Assembly (NCBI GenBank): GCA_050486105.1
Contig: JBJHCR010000279.1
Span: 1-8,691 of the forward strand
DNA: 8,691 nt
From: JAEXNA01 sp050486105
GTDB taxonomy: Bacteria; Vulcanimicrobiota; Xenobia; Xenobiales; JADMJV01
Direction: 5' to 3'
Shown: positions 6,901-8,691 of the stretch, one piece after another
Layout of the letters: every line of letters begins with the position of its first letter
How positions within the stretch are numbered: position 1 is the stretch's first letter
Notes under the pieces: generated by a model
What the model saw: the letters and a program-made list of their open reading frames with translations, nothing else
The model's database searches: none
What the model was told of the DNA's origin: nothing
Translations under genes and position numbers: made by a program

Positions 6901-8691
6901 GGGCATTCGCTGTCCGCCACCCAGGTGCTCTCTCGTATCGCCCAGGTTCTAGGAGTTCAGCTTCCTCTGCAGACCATCTTCGAAGCTCCGACAGTGGAAA
7001 AGCTGGCTCGATGCCTACCAAAGCCCAGTGCAATGCAAGCTCTCTCCAGATTGCCTAGACCGGATCTTCTGCCCCTCTCCTTTGCCCAAGAGCGGCTCTG
7101 GTTCTTAGCCCAGCTGGTCCCGGAGAATCCTTTCTACAACATTTCTCTGGCGCTGCACCTGTCCGGCCCCTTGGATAAAACGAGACTCCAGGCAGCCTTC
7201 GAGGCTTTGCTCGAGCGCCACGAGAGTCTGCGCACCGTTTTCGACACCGTCGACGGAACGCCAGTGCAGCGGGTCCTAGCTCGTCCGCGGCTTCCGTGGC
7301 AGGAATGGGACGCCGACGTTCTCGATGCCGAGACGATCTTTACCCAAGAGGCGGGACGAGCTATCGACCTCAGTAAGGACCTGCCAATCCGGCTCTCTTT
7401 GCTGCGGCACACCGACCAAGAGCACACCCTTATCCTGATCTTGCATCATATTGTCTCCGACGGCTGGTCGATGGGGGTTTTATCCCACGATCTGACGGCC
7501 TTGCTCTCCGGACGTCGGCTTCCGGACCTTCCGATTCAATATGCCGATTTTGCTTTGTGGCAGAGGGCTTGGCTCAAAGGAGAGGCCCTCGAAGCGCAGC
7601 TCGCTTACTGGACGAAGCGTCTTCAAGGGGCTCCCGAGCAACTGTTTCTCCCTTACGACTTTCCCCGTCCAAGCCTACCCACCTATCGCAGCGGAGTGGT
7701 TCGAGCCACCCTGCCACCGACGCTCCATGCTCAGCTCAAGACTCTCAGCCGGCGCTCGGGTGCCACGCTCTTCATGACCCTTCTAGCCACCTTCGCCGTG
7801 CTCATGAGGCGTTACAGCGGCCAAGATGACCTGGTGTTGGGCTCTCCTGTGGCCAACCGGCATCGGCGCGAAGTCGAAGGGGTGATCGGTTTTTTTGTCA
7901 ACACTTTGGCCCATCGCTTCGAATTGAGCGCAGAGATGACGTTCTCTGACCTGCTGGAAACAACCCGGCGAAATTGTCTGGAAGCGTACCTCTACCAGGA
8001 TCTTCCCTTCGAACGCCTAGTGGAGGAATTCAACCCCGAGCGAGACCCCAGCCGCAACCCCCTGGTGCAAGTGGCCTTCGCTCTGCAGAACGCTCCAGCC
8101 GACGGTCTCTCGGTGCCGGACCTTCAAGTGACTCGACTTCCCTACCTTGGGGTAGGGGTTCGTCTGGACCTGGAAGTTCACGTTTGGGAGAAATCCGAAG
8201 GCCTAGAATGCGTGGTGCTCTTCGCCCAAGACCTGTTCCGCCTAGAATCAGTGGAGCAACTGCTGGCAAACTATCGCAGTCTCTTGGAGTTGGTGGTGAC
8301 CTCGCCCGAGCGTCGGCTCAGCGATTTGTCCTACGGGCTTGGGAAACCGCTTCTGCCAACCTCAACCTCGCCTGGTCTGCCCACTGTGCTCCAACTTTTG
8401 TCCGAGCAGGCCAAGACCCGGCCTGAAGCCGTGGCAGCAGTCTATGGCGACAGCTCTCTCAGCTATGCGGAGCTAGACCGGCGCAGCAGCCAACTGGGAG
8501 CCGCCCTCAGGGCTCAGGGCATCGGACCGGAAAGTCGAGTGGGCTTGGCCATCCCTCGCTCCTTGGAGATGCTCATAGGGATCTACGGGATCATGAAGGC
8601 CGGAGCCGCTTACCTACCGCTAGACCCGAGCTACCCAGAGGAGAGACTAGCCTTCCTCCGAGACGATGCCGGAGTGCACCTGGTGCTCGAG
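3973..8691 (+). CDS. Nonribosomal peptide synthetase, C-A-T-C-A(partial); continues beyond right edge
   Basis: One frame stays open from an in-frame TAA at 3913 to the window end, giving 1573 residues from GTG 3973. Domains in order: condensation (about residues 10-430, HHILADG at 149-155); adenylation (about 469-933, YTSGSTG at 599-605, K926 in NGKVDRKAL); carrier (about 947-1016, LGGHSL with phosphopantetheine Ser979); condensation (about 1033-1456, HHIVSDG at 1158-1164); and a second adenylation domain (from about 1468) cut off by the window edge. It is a cytosolic assembly-line enzyme. Each A domain adenylates an amino acid and loads it on the adjacent carrier, and each C domain makes the bond. 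No epimerisation, methylation or thioesterase domain is visible, and carrier motif LGGHSL before a standard C domain suggests an L-residue at position one. Starting with C rather than A implies either N-acylation or transfer from another protein. It is divergent from two peptide exporters. Start alternatives are GTG 3943 and ATG 3991. Confidence 0.95.
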   Translation, partial: MSDLGEMVRSSQPAGAKEPLYRLSHPQRRIAFGELLQPGTPFANVTWLLRFPPPISVSHLREALALVVDAHAELHLRLRQTDGLPLQEFQPEPTDFSLREFSGPEGEDQLQAWCQGRARQPFPVYDSPLFEFVVLALPDGRAGALLRLHHILADGWSSARLRTLLWTTARALAQGQRPQLQASQGWVEHLDLEQEYLSSAEAAEHRDFWLREFQQLPSQPTQLGPNSGSGCPSPTECYRFLVPNSLADKLQTYLHGRGVSRYQVLLTTLSILAARGSDGDTFLAFSPNANRHLPLHRGFLGMLVSSFPVILPTPRAVPFAELVQRNRSWLRQVLKGPSRYPYDLLVPELRRCLGEGWSAPHQTVAFADHPSYHEDEVEVRWFAPGAETTTLTIHSNISNRLKFGQLELEFYACPDTWQAKEIPTLFEHWMEVLEQGVSRPETPVEKFPRPGKASLSLSYPQAGHKEAPPTVLELLSEQAKTRPEAVAAVYGDSSLSYAELDRRSSQLGATLRAQSIGPETRVGLSIPRSLEMLIGIYGIMKAGAAYLPLDPSYPEERLAFLRDDAGVHLVLESLPEPESLGQEWSFELPEREQAAYLIYTSGSTGQPKGAVISHGNLAHLARWLPEALQADQNTRKLQFASLNFDASVWEWLLTLACGGTLLLADREQISPGPPLLETLRRQRCTHLTLPPSALEVLQPEELPDLRCLAVVGEACPPEVLARWAREGRLLLNGYGPTEATICATYAECNNFEGTRFPIGRPWPFVGAYLLDENLEPVPAGLPGELYLGGEGVGRGYHNRPGLTAERFLPDPFSGVPGSRMYRTGDRVRQLPDGQLDFLGRLDHQVKLRGYRIELGEVEAVLRSHDEVQQAVVTARKQTLVAYVQSSRQDRALTEDLKNLCRRKLPEYSVPASIVSLESFPLSPNGKVDRKALPEPAPSRIRGGSPRTPQEESLLEIWSEVLGFSGFGIDDNFFDLGGHSLSATQVLSRIAQVLGVQLPLQTIFEAPTVEKLARCLPKPSAMQALSRLPRPDLLPLSFAQERLWFLAQLVPENPFYNISLALHLSGPLDKTRLQAAFEALLERHESLRTVFDTVDGTPVQRVLARPRLPWQEWDADVLDAETIFTQEAGRAIDLSKDLPIRLSLLRHTDQEHTLILILHHIVSDGWSMGVLSHDLTALLSGRRLPDLPIQYADFALWQRAWLKGEALEAQLAYWTKRLQGAPEQLFLPYDFPRPSLPTYRSGVVRATLPPTLHAQLKTLSRRSGATLFMTLLATFAVLMRRYSGQDDLVLGSPVANRHRREVEGVIGFFVNTLAHRFELSAEMTFSDLLETTRRNCLEAYLYQDLPFERLVEEFNPERDPSRNPLVQVAFALQNAPADGLSVPDLQVTRLPYLGVGVRLDLEVHVWEKSEGLECVVLFAQDLFRLESVEQLLANYRSLLELVVTSPERRLSDLSYGLGKPLLPTSTSPGLPTVLQLLSEQAKTRPEAVAAVYGDSSLSYAELDRRSSQLGAALRAQGIGPESRVGLAIPRSLEMLIGIYGIMKAGAAYLPLDPSYPEERLAFLRDDAGVHLVLE
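4000..5262 (+). other. NRPS condensation domain 1, probable lipo-initiating (C-starter) type
   Basis: Residues about 10-430. The first motif reads LSHPQRRIAFGELLQPGT rather than the usual S-x-A-Q-x-R-[LM]-W. The catalytic HHxxxDG is intact (HHILADG, 149-155). Later motifs read GFLGMLVSSFP and RYPYDLL instead of the IGxFVNT and HQDxPFE seen in the second C domain. From memory, the SHPQ/THPQ-R-RI opening and the YPYDLL motif are typical of N-terminal C domains that attach a fatty acid to the first residue. Boundaries are approximate. The acyl donor is not visible. Confidence 0.6.
5377..6771 (+). other. NRPS adenylation domain 1, predicted aromatic (Phe-like) substrate
   Basis: All ten core motifs are readable, including LSYAEL, KAGAAYLPLDP, YTSGSTGQPKG (599-609), NGYGPTEATIC, GELYLGG, YRTGD, GRLDHQVKLRGYRIELGEVE and NGKVDRKAL. 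Aligned by eye to GrsA PheA, the specificity residues are D645, A646, W649, T688, A709, V711, G733, I741, C742, K926. Seven of ten match the GrsA Phe code (D-A-W-T-I-A-A-I-C-K). The three changes enlarge or reshape the pocket floor, so Phe or a related aromatic is a guess. The spacer between the YPEER and YTSG motifs is 41 residues, about 20 shorter than I recall for GrsA. Confidence 0.6.
5398..5688 (+). repeat. Near-identical A-domain tract, copy 1
   Basis: This 291-base tract in A1 matches 8401-8691 with 15 mismatches by direct count (about 95% identity) and four amino-acid changes in 97. Flanks diverge: the 24 bases before it differ at four positions, and the C domains upstream are unrelated in sequence. 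The matched bases start with a 68-base identical run and end with a 71-base identical run. Confidence 0.95.
6811..7020 (+). other. NRPS carrier (T/PCP) domain 1
   Basis: Residues about 947-1016. DNFFDLGGHSL carries the phosphopantetheine attachment Ser979 (codon at 6907). The domain is of normal length and lies between A1 and C2. A phosphopantetheinyl transferase must act on it in trans, and none is in the window. Confidence 0.9.
7069..8340 (+). other. NRPS condensation domain 2, standard LCL-like
   Basis: Residues about 1033-1456. SFAQERLWFL, RHESLRTVF, HHIVSDGW (1158-1165), YADFALWQR, IGFFVNTLAHR, YQDLPFERLVEE and RNPLVQVAFALQN are the C1-C7 motifs in order. The sixth has Tyr where His is usual (HQDxPFE). 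The active-site HHxxxDG is intact. With no epimerase upstream, an LCL type joining two L-residues is expected. Confidence 0.85.
8374..8691 (+). other. NRPS adenylation domain 2, N-terminal part only
   Basis: It begins like A1 (LSEQAKTRPEAVAAVYG) and runs through LSYAEL and KAGAAYLPLDP before the window ends at residue 1573. The substrate-binding region (FDxS to GPTE) lies outside, so its amino acid cannot be predicted. Confidence 0.9.
8401..8691 (+). repeat. Near-identical A-domain tract, copy 2 (runs to window edge)
   Basis: Same tract as 5398-5688, offset exactly 3003 bases (1001 codons, one module). The last 71 bases are identical with no sign of decay at the edge, so the shared segment probably continues further into the second A domain. 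Confidence 0.95.

Noticed and set aside
7974..8426. 150-residue plus-strand frame rich in S, R, P and G
   Set aside because: It is an out-of-frame shadow of the second condensation domain, with low-complexity composition and no ribosome site.

Overview
The window comes from a bacterium with moderately high GC (judged by eye), Shine-Dalgarno-led genes and some non-ATG starts. The phylum cannot be fixed from this sequence. It shows one edge of a nonribosomal-peptide biosynthesis locus and, at the far left, the tail of a mobile group II intron.

Layout: (1) Bases 2-199 (+) encode the last 65 residues of a group II intron reverse transcriptase/maturase whose start lies left of the window. The next 150 or so bases hold several hairpins, plausibly the 3' part of the intron RNA, and 350-529 show no gene. 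(2) Bases 530-3828 (-) carry two overlapping genes for SyrD/PvdE-type cyclic-peptide export ABC half-transporters (547 and 552 residues). Their 4-base ATGA overlap suggests translational coupling and possibly a heterodimer. (3) Bases 3829-3972 are a short divergent control region with an imperfect direct repeat and a candidate promoter towards the transporter genes. (4) Bases 3973-8691 (+) hold the first 1573 residues of a nonribosomal peptide synthetase (NRPS) that runs off the right edge. Visible order is C-A-T-C-A(partial). It begins with a condensation domain whose motifs look like a lipo-initiating (C-starter) type, so the product may be a lipopeptide.

How the parts fit: the NRPS would join an acyl group to a first amino acid (the specificity residues read D-A-W-T-A-V-G-I-C-K, closest to aromatic, Phe-like codes) and pass it to a second module. 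The divergent ABC genes would export the finished or precursor peptide across the inner membrane. The start of the second adenylation domain is about 95% identical in DNA to the start of the first, exactly 3003 bases apart, which points to recent gene conversion or subdomain exchange. Most of the other open frames are antisense or out-of-frame shadows of these genes.
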